Part shown: positions 51,593-62,903 of the stretch, piece after piece
Position numbering within the stretch: the stretch's first letter is position 1
How the letters are laid out: every line of letters starts with the position of its first letter
NCBI GenBank assembly: GCA_905331475.1
Contig: CAJNYU010000515.1
Span: forward strand, 1-64,000
Source: Rotaria socialis
Taxonomy: Eukaryota; Rotifera; Eurotatoria; Philodinida; Philodinidae
DNA: 64,000 nt
Direction: 5' to 3'
Program-made: the position numbers and the translations under genes
Notes under the pieces: model-generated
Seen by the model: only the letters and a program-made list of their open reading frames with translations
Told to the model about the DNA's origin: nothing
Databases searched by the model: none

Positions 51593-52607
51593 ATATACAG
51601 TATTCACACTGAGACTTGTTTGCCGAAGAGAAGTCAAGATACTTGATTAACTTGATTAATTGAGTGCTACGGATAAACATGCGTGCATGATGTTTGTAGG
51701 TGAATGAAGAGGCGATTAACATCTCACATTCTTTTGGATTAACAATATTTGAAAAATTTAACAATTAGTTTTCTTGTGAATAATGAAATATTATTTCATC
51801 AATGCTTGCTTCCTTCTTTTTTTCTTTTACTGTAGCGAACCATATTTTGCATGCGAAAGAATGAAAAACCATTTTTTATTGGTTGTTTTTCATGTTTATA
51901 TGCAGTAAACTGATAGTTCGTATTCTTAAGATGTATTAACTTCATATAATAAAGCACTCATTCTCGAATATTTGATCATTTAGAGAAGAAAGATAAGGCA
52001 ATGAAAATATTGTCGTTTCAGAACTGATTTATTCGAAGCATAAGCTAGAGATTTTCATTGAAAAATGGTCAGTAGTTGTACGTAGGTATTATAGATGGAG
52101 TCGATTTAGTTATTCAAAGTTGAAATCGAAAAAGATATTTCCCAAACTCTAATAACTGTGACTAAACCTATATAATCTTTATTTAAATTGCTTCGACTTA
52201 TTACACAATGATCTTCATTTATTTTATTCATGTCAAAGACAGAATTAAACTTTAAATACAGTTTGTTACTCATTAGAGGCAAAAATTAGGAAATTATATT
52301 CTTTCATTTAAAAATAAGTTCTAATCTCCGTTGGAATTAGGGAAGCTTGATAGCGCAGCTTCTTTGAGGCTGAAATGTGGAATTGGTACGTCTTCAATAG
52401 CTTCATAATACTAATACATCAGTGGTAAGTGTCATCTTTTGTATTCACCTATTTCGAAGAGTTTTATGTGACTCACGTATGTTGTCGAAGAAAATCGATC
52501 GTGCAAGTTTTATACCGAAGGTTTTCGCCCTCAAAAGGGAACTTCCAATTTAGTTCGATGCTTAGATTAATCAAAAGATTAATCGCAAAAATGAAAAAAC
52601 CAAAAGG

Positions 52608-52701
52608 ACGCGGATATGGGTGTGCTGTGGATGTGGTCGTTAGTGTGGAACCTGTGGCTACTGACTTTTTTTTATCGAAGTGCACGCCCACACGCATCCT
52701 C
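52608..52701. repeat. Telomere-like fold-back
   Basis: G arm GACGCGGATATGGGTGTGCT and GTGGATGTGG (52607-52636), C arm GTGCACGCCCACACGCATCC (52680-52699). The arms are partly complementary, including GGGTGTGC with GCACGCCC. Confidence 0.5.
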
Positions 52702-53205
52702 AAGTTGAACACATGTTTTGGGTAATGTAAAAAACGTTTCAAATTCAAAAAATGACTTTATGATCTATGAATCAGCGTCAATTTTGCTTTACGCTGCACA
52801 GTAGAAAAGGCGTGAAAAATCGTTTTAAGTCTATTCTGAATGCAAAATTGTGTAAGGGAAGTAGACAAAACCTTGGATACTGTACTTTATTCGACTGGTA
52901 TTCACTATATATATATATGGAACCGATACCGGTAACTGGCCGGTCGGATGCATACCATTCTGCCGTTCTACTCGTATTCATCGATCTATTACTTGCCTGA
53001 AACGGTTTCAAATGCTTCGTCTTCTAAAAAATGTTCATAATTAAAATTTGCAGAATGGAGTAGAACAAAATAGAAGGCCTTGCGAACAACATAATGTAGA
53101 TTAACATAATGAAAGAGTCATGATCTTCTTGTGTGAGAATGAAAGGTACTCTGAGAAGGAGAACGTTGATTCAAAAATATCTATTTGATGGTGAATGAGA
53201 CTACT

Positions 53206-53265
53206 AGCGGGTGCGAATATCTCTGTCGATGTATTATTTATCGAATATACCCACACCCACCGCAT
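53206..53265. repeat. Telomere-like fold-back
   Basis: G arm AGCGGGTGCGAATAT (53206-53220) and C arm AATATACCCACACCCACCGC (53244-53263), with about 23 nt between. Confidence 0.5.
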
Positions 53266-54096
53266 CTGTTAGTGCCAGTAGATGCCACTCTATGGCGTTA
53301 AGTTTGTTTACGATTCACTATTGGTTATTTTCTCTCATTCTGAGTTTATCTTGTTTTGATTTTTCTCTTTTGTTGATCGATTACTTTTTTAATTCTTTAG
53401 CAGACTCAACTCATTTGTTCTACTACACACATCCTTAACAAAAGCCTCATAGGATGGAATGATGGTTCAATGAATATATGTAACGAATAGGAACTTTGAT
53501 CTGGATGGATGACACTGGCGGAAAAACATTCTACTAGAAAAAAAAATGCAAATACATTCGAAAGTTTGTAGGACATATACGCGAGTAATTTAAATATTTT
53601 CCTTTTGCTTGTTGAAATACTTATACCATCAACACATAGATAGGCGGTGCACCATTTCGGCGGGTGGTTTGAATGACCGATGTTAGTTTAATTGTGAATA
53701 TTCCATAAATGAACAGTAGAAGGGACAGTGATATACTCCAACGAGCCTCGCAATCATTTTACATCCAAACCTGATGTAGACGCTTGGTCACTCTCGATGA
53801 GATGCATGTTGTAAAATGCCATGTAATGATCGTCTTTAAATGTGGTGATATCTTTTAGAAATAAACAAAGATAAAAGTGATAAGAAATTGTCGCCATGCT
53901 AGTGCTTATATTATTGAATGAGAGGACTTAAAAGTAAAAAATGGTCATCATGAGAAATAGATCTTGTTTAAGAGTTTTGTTAGAATGTAATTGTTGCATT
54001 AAAAACTGTGTAATATTTTCAGATCGAGAATTAGTTTCCCAGCGAAGTATACAAATTCTATTGTGATTTTTACAGTACTTGCTTTGATACTTGAGC

Positions 54097-56070
54097 ATGG
54101 CTTCATCATTGCAACCAAAAAGAAATAAGAAAAAGCGGCAAAATGGTCTTCCCAATAGTCTTTTTACTCGTCTTCAACTTGTCATGGCTCTTGACGATTT
54201 TCCTGATCAATTGGAAGATGCTTCATCGTCATATGTAGACTCGTATGATGCTCGTGTTCTCGGTTCATGCACTCTTGCTTGGCATCTTCCGACGGATCCG
54301 CTAAGTGTTTCAAATTATCGTCGTTGCAGTGTTATACCCGGTCAAGTTCCATATTATGTTCCACCTTTGCTTCCCTGTCCTCTACCATCAGACTCTCGAC
54401 CCAACAGCCGAATTGTAAAACCAACCCATGCTTCTATTCTTCCTCTCCTCTTAACTGCTCGTCAGGTTCGTGTTGATGTTCGACAATATGATTTTGTGAG
54501 TGAAAGAAATTCCCTTCGTAAATTCATGCTGAATGATGAAGATTACATAATAAGTGTCATGCGATTCGATAATACAATATTTTTGAGACGCCACGCTGCG
54601 TATCATTCCATCGACAGGAATGATAAGGGATATCGATTCGAAGAAATGTGTACTACTACGAGCAATTATTTGGATGGTGATTACCATCAATTGACCGAAG
54701 GACGAATTGGTGAACTAAGGACGCTTATTTTGGCTGAAACAGACGCCATCAAACAAGAGAACGGAGAAGCAATTGAATTGAAGTGCCATAAAAATCTTCC
54801 GGGAAAATGGATGCAGCATGATTGGTGGTCACAATCATATCTGAGTAAGTAGAACTCAAGCATTAACAGTTGCCAAATGATCAGTTTTATTCAAACGTAA
54901 CAGACTTTTTTTCTGTAGCACATTCATAGTTGTGATTCTATTTCCGGCGAATCATGCCTTGAATTTGCCATCGTCAGAAATCGAGCACAATGCTTCTTGA
55001 TTGATAGATCTCGCATCATATTATTTTTCAGATTACTGCATAGTTTGTTAATATGTGTCCCTTAGTGAACCTAGAAACAAATACAACGAAATTAAAATAT
55101 TTAAATCCTTTTTGCCTGCATATGTACTACTCAAGATCTATTGTGCCAGTCTTATAGATGGTGTTGAAATATTTTAAGATGCAGACATTACAATGTCGCT
55201 ATCGATCAAATGTTGTCAAGGTTTTGAAAAGGAATCACTTTGTGGCGTGTGCGTAGATTAAAACTAGAGAGACACCAACACTGCCTAGTCTCGTATTTTA
55301 GAAGCTTACGTATCTTAACAAGGAAGTTTCAACAATCTCAATTCTACTGCGTTTTATTTTAGTTCTACTAAGATTTGTACTTTATGAAAAAAGTGATCTT
55401 GACAACTATCAAAGGCAATAATCTATTCAAGCATTAACTATTAGTTATACAAAATAAAATGTTAAAAAATATTGCGTCAATCGTAATCGTATTCATAAAT
55501 TCTTCATAGCGCTTGTAGTTCTCGAGTTACAGTTTTACCTCTTTCCATTTCATCATGCAGTATATAAAAGTGAAAGAAATGTGTAAGAGGTTTAGGCATA
55601 AGCCTCGGTTTTTCTATAGTATTGCTAAAAATATAAAGATGCCACTTATATTTCAGGTGCTCACGCACACTTGAAGTGTCTTTCGTAATTAGAGAAAGAT
55701 TTATACTCGAGCGAAGAATTGTTTCTATGATAACATAATCTAATACTTTGATTTAGGTGGAACAAATACGATTATTCATGGTCGTCACTCGAACAATCAA
55801 GCATCAGAAATTTCTCATCTAGTTGAATATCGAGTCTCGCAATTGAGCGATAACCAATCAAAGATCGAAAGTTTCCAACGTCTCCATCGAATTCTTCAAT
55901 TTCTTCGCTATAATGTGGTTGAAAGACGAACTTATTTGTTACGTCGGCATCATGATCCAGTAGCGACAAAGAGTGATTTGTATTTGTATGAAGTAGTGAA
56001 CGAAGCGGACATAAAAAAGCTGATGTTCATCACACGGAATATACTTCACCAACTAGCTGTCAATAACTGA
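54097..56070 (+). CDS. DXO/RAI1-type RNA decapping nuclease, two exons
   Basis: Exons 54097-54844 and 55757-56070 (353 aa), joined by a GT-AG intron of 912 bp (GTAAGT ... TTTAG) that keeps the frame and restores SYLSGGTNT. I use the ATG at 54097; the open frame reaches back slightly but has no earlier ATG. Family evidence: IISVMRFDNTIFLRRH parallels the strand before the active site; KGYRFEEMC matches the GYKFE motif; ILAETDAI matches the E.D metal-binding motif; and AIELKCHKNL matches the ELK motif. WWSQSYLS then matches WWAQSFL. These four motifs carry the metal-binding acidic residues and the lysine, all present. DXO/RAI1 enzymes remove incomplete or NAD caps and degrade the RNA. The N-terminal 35 residues are basic and divergent. 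AATAAA follows at 56090-56095. Confidence 0.8.
54845..55756 (+). other. Large intron of the DXO-like gene
   Basis: 912 bp, about fifteen times the usual intron size in this window. It has a GTAAGT donor and a GATTTAG acceptor. I find no gene or clear transposon end inside it, so the excess may be an old, decayed insertion. Confidence 0.6.
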
Positions 56071-56089
56071 ATTCGTATTTTTTGCATTA

Positions 56090-56095
56090 AATAAA
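56090..56095 (+). terminator. Poly(A) signal of the DXO-like gene
   Basis: AATAAA 20 bp after the stop codon of the DXO-like gene. Confidence 0.5.
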
Positions 56096-56120
56096 ATCTG
56101 AATCAAGAGAACAAAAATTA

Positions 56121-56234
56121 GGTGGGGTATTAGTTTGATGGGTGGCTGAGGGTGTGTGGGGTATGTGGGGTGTGTGGGTGTGGGTGTGGGTATGGGTACA
56201 TTACAGAAGTTCTGATCTGTACATCCACACCCCA
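56121..56234. repeat. Longest telomere-like tract, G arm then short C arm
   Basis: From 56121 the plus strand is G-rich (GGTGGGGTAT, GGGTGGCTGAGGGTGTGTGG) and then near-pure TGTGGG units: GGTGTGTGGGTGTGGGTGTG at 56169-56188, with GGTATGGGTA following. A short C arm ACATCCACACCCC closes it at 56221-56233. It lies between the DXO-like gene and a radial-spoke pseudogene that lacks its 5' part, and the pseudogene text begins within a few bases of the C arm. Confidence 0.75.
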
Positions 56235-56815
56235 AGAAGAAACAGAATATGAAGGTGGTCGAGAAAGTTATCAAGAAAATGAAGATTACAAAGGAGCAAC
56301 ATTATTAGCATTACTTGATGATGAATTAAATGGATGGGTAAAGAAAATAGATGTTTCGGATCAGTTATTATATTCATTTTTTAAGGTTCATCATGTTCAA
56401 TATATTCTTCCAGAAGGACGAGCAAAATGGTGACATCCAGGTGAAAATGCGGATAAAGAAGACGAAGGATCACCACTATTAACACCCATTGGTGGTGATG
56501 CCGAAATACAAACTACAAAAGCATGGGGAGCTAAAATTTCCTCCCATCTGATTCGACAGCTTGCATGTGCTTGTGTTCGATCCAATCTTTGAGCGGGCAT
56601 CTATGCGTTTGCTCGTGGAGCTGTTTGGGAAAATATTTATGTTGGTTTTCGAGTGATTATGAACCAGAATTACCACCATTATCAACCAATGAATATAGAG
56701 ATGTATCAGAAATTGGTGAAGCGGAAGATCCATCGCCGGAGGAAGAAGCTAAAATTCGAGCGGCAGAAAAACCAGCTGCTGATGAAGATGAAGAAAAAGA
56801 TGATGATTAATTTTT
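56235..56815 (+). pseudogene. RSPH4A/6A-like radial spoke head protein, 3' fragment
   Basis: Homologous text starts right after the telomere-like tract: EYEGGRESYQENEDYKG and LDDELNGW, then a 48-bp intron (56338-56385, GTAAAG ... TTTAAG), then VHHVQYILPEGRAKW. Next come PLLTPIGGDAEIQ, SSHLIRQLACACVRSNL, AGIYAFA and ENIYVG. This is the conserved C-terminal third of RSPH4A/RSPH6A (HILPQGRCTWVNP, PLLTP..EDAEI, VRSNLWPGAYA, FENIYIGWG). Defects: TGA at 56431-56433 after RAKW, TGA at 56590-56592 exactly where the family has Trp of SNLWPG, and a frameshift near 56645, after which YEPELPP and the acidic DPSPEEEAKIRAAE tail continue in another phase. The 5' two thirds are missing. Radial spoke heads control ciliary beating; an intact copy presumably exists elsewhere. 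Confidence 0.85.
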
Positions 56816-58507
56816 ATAAAATGGTTCTAAATTCTTTTTTTTTAATACGAGTATTTATAAAAGAAAAAGTTTATTATTTATCCAGTCGATTGTTGGATAA
56901 AACAGAAAGCTCAAGATACTTGAGTTAGCAATATGATTTTAAAAAAAATAATCTCCCAACAGCAGCAATAGCAATAATAGTGCAATTTTATGTTTTCTGA
57001 AGGTTAGATGTAATCTTGTGTCTTTGACTATGCACAATGGATAGATAAAAAAAGAGTTGATTCATTCAACAGTCGATACAGCACGATTTTGCTACACTGT
57101 ATGGTGCGCTTGAGAAAAATTGCTTCCTGTGATATTTGATCCTATTTCAAGTGATCCGATAATACCTGTTTTTCTATAATAGGCGACTGTTATACCAATC
57201 GTGATTTATTTCATATTTTTCACAATAAATTCCTATAGAAATAAGATGGCGATGTATAATTTTCATCGTTCGATAGTTTCTTATCAAAAACGAAACAGCT
57301 AGTAACTTTTGTACAATACTAATGATAAGATTATTTTCACAGGGATTGATAAAAAACTTGTTAAAGAAATGTTAACGAAACGAAACAAGACACTTTCATC
57401 GCCTCTCTCGAACGATGAAGAACACATCTCTCCAACTTTTTCTATAGAAATTGATTGCGAGAAATATGAAATAAATCGTGATTGATATTGCAGTCGAATA
57501 TGATACAAAAACACAGTTGTTAGCGAAATTTAATTTATATGATGAAATATTACAGAAAGAAACCTACTTTAATTAACTTTTTTCTTTTATCAAAGAGGAG
57601 TGCATATTGAACTAACAGATCTGAATACTTCTCGCGTATACTTCTTTATTCAATCTGAGACTACTCATGCATGGTTACTGATTGTAATAAAGACTAGCGA
57701 TATGTGTGTGACAATGATATCCTACACACAGCTGAAAACGAAAACTTGAAGAAAATTGAGTGACTTTAGCGACACTAGTCATAATGATTGTGAGAATACT
57801 TGTATCTTATCTCATCTGTTGCCGAAATTCACCGCAGCTGCACGTGTTGATGAAATTAAGACAAAATGAAGTTGAAGTAAGATCAGCAAAATAACTACAG
57901 TCACATCAATAGTTTTAGAAAGACATATTGATATATGTAAAACAATTGTAATTTGAATCTTTCCTTGTTGTGAATTATCTTCAAGTCGGAACGGTATGCC
58001 ATCAATTTTGTTTCTAATTAATTGAAAACTTTAATCCGTTGTTCACAACCATACAATTGTTAGATGGACTTCTATTTCAATTATTACAAAAAAAAAAGAT
58101 TTTGGTTTAGATCGAACTACTAGAACTGCATAGTTGATAGACTACAGATAAAGGTAGGTGTGTAATTTACAATATCAAAGGCCAATATCGAGTATGAAAA
58201 ATTTGAACAAACTGGGACAGGGTTCAAATGGTCTACCCACCAGAATTTACTGAGTGAATCTCACACGCACACACTCTAAAATGAGCCGTTTCAATCGTTA
58301 TGTTTGATGAAGACTTTTCTGCTTTCAGGATTAGTTTCCCGAGCAAAGTTAAATTGTGAAGAAAGCGTCTCAGAACGGTATCAAATTTCTAATTATCGAA
58401 GGCTCAAGTCGTATTTTTCACTTTCGCCAGAAGCGCAAATGAGTAACTATTCATCAGATATAGAAAAGTATGCACTGGCATTGTTGTGCTTCATTTTAAC
58501 GCAAACA
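56816..58507. other. Gene-poor stretch
   Basis: No gene supported with confidence. Around 57342-57485 the plus strand has an exon-like piece after TTTTCACAG, reading IDKKLVKEMLTKRNKTLSSP then NDEEHISPTFS, but I know no family and it is isolated. A small pair TATGTGTGTGAC / CCTACACACA lies at 57699-57732. An open frame runs upstream of 58508 (from 58304) but without signal-peptide character. Confidence 0.4.
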
Positions 58508-59274
58508 ATGTCGAAAAAAACAATTTACTGTGTCTTTTTTATTCTATGCAGGTAATTATAAAACCTATTATTTTCCTATTGATTGAACGGTTGAAAAAAT
58601 CTTCCTTTAAAGTCTTACAGATTTAAATCTTCTTTCTTGCAAGGCCTTCCCATTTTTATTTAGTGTCTTGATAGGTCAAGTCAAATCTCAATTGTGCACT
58701 GGTATGGCTAAATATGAACGATGTTCGACAAATGCTGGCTGTGCCTGTTTACATATAGCAGATTCTATTAGCGTCGGCATTTGTAGCTATCTATCGTCCA
58801 TCACAGTTTGTTCTCAACTAGTTAAATGCGATACCTATAACCGTTGTTATGCACCTAATCATGAGTGCATTTATCATCCAAAATGTCTGAGTACACCTCT
58901 TTGTTTTCCAGTATCGAGTTTCAATCGAGCACTTTGTCCACTCATAGCAGGTAAATGAACAATGAGTTGTCTTGCGGGCAACGATGTGACTGTGGGTATT
59001 TAATAAGCAAATCCATCGAGTATGAGTCATAAAACCACATCGAAAAAGATATATATATCCACAACCCTCACCTTTATTTTGTGCACAGAGAAATAGGTCG
59101 TGAAACAGTTGCAATAATTTAGAGTTAGACCATTACTGTAAAAGTGTAATATCTACATACTTCTACATATAAGTTTCTATGATAGACATAGAACTACATG
59201 GTTTTTTTATATGAATTTTCTATGATGATTAATAGTAACGAACACCACAACTACAACTCGCACTCCTCAAATAG
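58508..59274 (+). CDS. N-terminal exons of a secreted Cys-rich NHL-repeat protein
   Basis: Exon 1 58508-58551, exon 2 58664-58950 and exon 3 59236-59274, all with GT-AG borders (phases 2, 1 and 1). Starting at ATG 58508 gives a signal peptide (MSKKTIYCVFFILCSVLIG, then QVKSQ) completed across the first intron. Exon 2 is a Cys-rich domain with about fourteen Cys (CSTNAGCACLHIADS, ITVCSQLVKC, CYAPNHECIYHPKCLS, PLCFPVS, CP). Exon 3 is a Thr-rich linker (VTNTTTTTRTPQI). I recognise this order (signal, Cys-rich, Thr-rich, NHL propeller) from large bdelloid families. The reading phase at the end of exon 3 fits the NHL exon at 62904, so they are probably one gene with a 3.6-kb intron, though exons may be missing between. 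Confidence 0.65.
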
Positions 59275-62200
59275 GTAAGCTTTGATTAAGCCTTCTTCAA
59301 ATTGCTCAACTCTCATGTTTAATCAAGTGTTTATGATGTCTTTTAATGAAATATTACTCTGCGGACTTAGGTACCTTTCATCATTGTGATTTAGTTTTTT
59401 GCAAAAGAAAAAAATAGTGTGAAAAGCCATATTCACTGACTTTCGCCACCCTTGAAGTTCACAACATTTTTTTGATATATTATTCTAGAAAACGATGATA
59501 ATGCAGGTATCCCTCAATATGAAAATGTTGTTAATTGAATGAGTGACTTATGATCCCGATACATTCAATATTTATTTTGCAGATACAGATATCAATTTCA
59601 TCCAAATTCAACATTAGATAGATTAATTTAAACGAGAATGGCCAATAGTTTCTTCATCGATAACATAGAACAGCAATTTAAATAGGCAGACAAATAAAAA
59701 CATTTGTTTTTCGAATGAAACTTCGATGAAAATTACATGTGATCACAAAACGCTGCTTATTTCATACAGTTCGTTTGAATTATTTTTATTTTCGCATATG
59801 AGAAATGTGTAGTTTTTCAAAACGATATTTGAAAAAGATATCATCCGAGAAACTATGATAAAATACTACATACCCAATGATGAATAATTTTTTAAATAAA
59901 ATTTTACTTTGTCATACCGTGTGTCTCTAAGAAGAAGAAATTATTTTTTAGAGCCAAAGAGAACGTCACCTGTTCGGATTGTATGTAATATTAAACATGT
60001 GTATAATTGTAAAATATTGATTTTATTATATGAAATAAATTGAAAAAAGGATGCAACCAGGTGATTACAATGTCCTACGATGCACCACTGATGCAAATGA
60101 ATCGAGCTTAAACTTTGTGCAAATATATTCTAGTTTCTTCGTTCCACATAAATAAAAATCTCAGTTTTCTATGGTGTACACCTTTCTACATTGTATAGTA
60201 CTAGTTATCAATATAAAAAATGTCTATTCAAATTAGCCTTTTTCGTTTCATGATCCGTTATTTTTTGACAATCATTAAAAAAACCAGTTATGCTGAAAAT
60301 TGTATACGTTAGACTAAATTCTATTATAGTTTTGTTTCATTAGTCTAATCATTTTTAAACTAGAAATTAGTTTATCTTAAACTCATTGATAATATTCGCT
60401 TGCGTTATGATTATAAGCATTAAAGCTTGAGAAGACTTTCTCATAAACAGAAGAAAAAAATTAATTTTGGCTTCCATACTGTTTTACTCAGTTTTTAACT
60501 TCCGCAGTAGTCGTGTTGTAATTTAAAATAATGCATCAAAATTCAAGTATTTGGAGCTGTTCTTCAGTCTGAAAATATGATCATTTTTTTCATATACGTT
60601 AGAATATATGCGTATGAAATAAAAAAACTGCTTTTTATAATTTCAAATCACCATCAGAGTTAGGCTATGAGAAAGTGTTACCAAATGTTGTTCAAGTTGT
60701 ACTCAAATATGAAATGAACTGCGGAATAAAAATCTTCACTTCTAAAAAACAACATAAGATATATGCTACTTTCTAGAGGTTTGAAAAGATGCTCATTGTT
60801 CTTTCCCAAAGAGGCGTGAAATAACTAAAATAGTGGTTCCAGTTAGATGATTTTATTTTTAATTTTGGCTTTTCAACATCGTCTTGATTAAAACAAATGA
60901 AAAATACTTTTGATACAATCAAGGATATTTTGAGTAGCAGTTTTCTTAATAAGATCTGATCAATCGATCACTCACTCATAAAGTCGATGTGTTTACATAA
61001 AATGTCACCATCGCTGGATAGATCTAGACTCAGCTGACTTTAAAATATCTATTTTTTTATGAGAATGAAAAATATATAACACAATGTATAACAATGTGAT
61101 GCTGGTGAAAAATACATACACATACTTTAATCATAGTTTGATCTTTTTCTCAACGACATTCTCTTTCGTTTACGATTTAGTAATTTGAATTTCTTTTTTC
61201 TTTGAAGACTACCTATCGACGTTGTCAGTTTACTTGATTTCATAAGTTAGATTAAAAATCCATTCATTCTTCAACATATTTAATGTATCATCTACAATAA
61301 TTTCATACGATGAAATATTTATTTTTATTCATAAAAAAAAGACTGAATGAAGTTCTACGTGTCTGATACATAGAGGTCTGCGGTTCCAAAAATGACTCGG
61401 AACCGCGATCCCGGCTCCGGTTCGGTTCGCGGCTCTAGATTTTGTGGAACTGCAGACCTCTATATCCTTTATACCTTCATCCAATATGATAGAATGACTA
61501 ATGTTTTGACAATTTCAAACTTTTCATATATGAATACAGAATATATGAAAATCGATAAAAATAAATAAAATGATAGAAAAAATGCCGTGTTGGATTCGAT
61601 AGAACGATGTCGAACATGGATAAAAATTATATTTTTCTAACACTTCTCTGTCGTATGGTGAAAATTCACGGTATTACAGTCGATTTATGTATACTATATT
61701 CATATATCCAGCAATCTTCGTGTATGATTGATTACTCCCACTCAAGTTATTCGATACTTTTTTAGTAAAACTCTAGTGCTAGTTCAATTTTTGTTTTTCT
61801 AGTATTTCTCTTTGATAATCAATTAAGTTTTCTTTAAATAAAATCGGTTTAAACAAAATTTTGAAGATTTCCATGTTGTTCTACACAAAAGTGAAAAGTA
61901 TCTTAGCTTTTATTATTCATAGTCTTCTATTCATATAGCTTTGTGAAGAGCTAGAATGGATGACATAGCGTGAAAGCTCATGACCAGCTTTACAAGTATA
62001 GCTATAAAATATAGTTCAAATCTAATCGCGCTGTAATTGAAAACTCCATTTCCTTCCGATACACGGCATCTGAAAGCTAGGTATTTTATATTGTTGCTAT
62101 GATTTTTCAGACTACACGGAACAATGGGCACGCTCTCCACTCATATATGAAAATAAAACAATCATATTAATAGATTCTATTACCAATAGATTTCATCTTG

Positions 62201-62903
62201 TTAACCTATCCAATTCGTAAATATTCATCATGCAATAGGGCTGGTGGAGACTGAGAACTTTATATTGACGAAAAACATGCTTTCAAACACTATATTATAG
62301 GTATTCAGATAAGACCAGCAAAGTGTTAGACATTTCTCTATTCAGATGATCTATTGCTTCAGGAAAATCATTCGTTCTTTCGAACGTGTTGTAACAAGAA
62401 TCATTTCGCAGTTCACAAATTAAAAGAATTCAATGCAGTTTTTTAAAAATTTTCGCCTAGTTTTTTCACTCAACGTCAATGGAAATATATTAAAATTACA
62501 ATATGCTAAAAATGGATTCACACTTTCGATTACTTTCTTGGCAGTGAAGTTTTATTCAGAAAACAAATAGTTTCCTTAAAAATAGCTCCTCTCAAGTGAG
62601 CAAACAAAAGAGAATTCTTCATTACACTACATAAACGTCTCACTAGTAGCATTTCTAGTCAATCTTGTAAAATGCTTAGAATTTTAAAAAACTATGCTCA
62701 CTTGAGTTTTCCATTCGAAGAGCCCTCTACAATTTTCTCATATTACCTGCAAAACGACAAGAAGATTCTGAATCTTGTCCTACTTTCAAATGATATTCAA
62801 TCATTCCTAACATTGACAATTCTTTTTACATTGCCTCATGCCAGCTTTTCTAAGACTACCAGGTGAGCGAGAGATGACGAATATTTTCCTTTATTTCTTA
62901 TAG
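59275..62903 (+). other. Presumed long intron or gene-poor spacer within the NHL gene
   Basis: AT-rich, no gene supported. It contains a short MITE at 61371-61462 and, near the end, an open piece at 62672-62862 that finishes in a good donor (CCAG|GTGAGC) and could be an alternative exon 41 bp before the NHL exon. Its translation does not resemble the family. Confidence 0.5.
61371..61462. mobile_element. Short MITE, hAT-like ends
   Basis: TAGAGGTCTGCGGTTCC at the left and GGAACTGCAGACCTCTA at the right are inverted repeats with one mismatch. The interior (about 58 bp) is G+C-rich and partly palindromic (GGAACCGCGATCCC, GGTTCGGTTCGCGG). Such AGAGGTCTGC-type ends recall hAT elements, but I could not find a clear 8-bp target duplication. 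Confidence 0.7.

Larger units (their letters stand above)
51593..54096. other. Gene-poor stretch between telomere-like copies
   Basis: No supported gene. Several overlapping open frames on both strands at 52.4-53.0 kb are unrecognised; they cross a telomere-like fold-back and an AT-microsatellite (TATATATATATA at about 52907). CACTTAAAAG-like and AAAAATGGTCATC text near 53.9 kb is non-coding leader of the next gene. Confidence 0.4.

Noticed and set aside
52429-53011. Overlapping open frames on both strands
   Set aside because: They cross a telomere-like fold-back and a TA microsatellite; no recognisable motif and no splice support.
58304-58507. Upstream extension of the NHL gene start (ATG at 58304)
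   Set aside because: The extension has no signal-peptide character, while ATG 58508 begins a good signal peptide completed across the intron.
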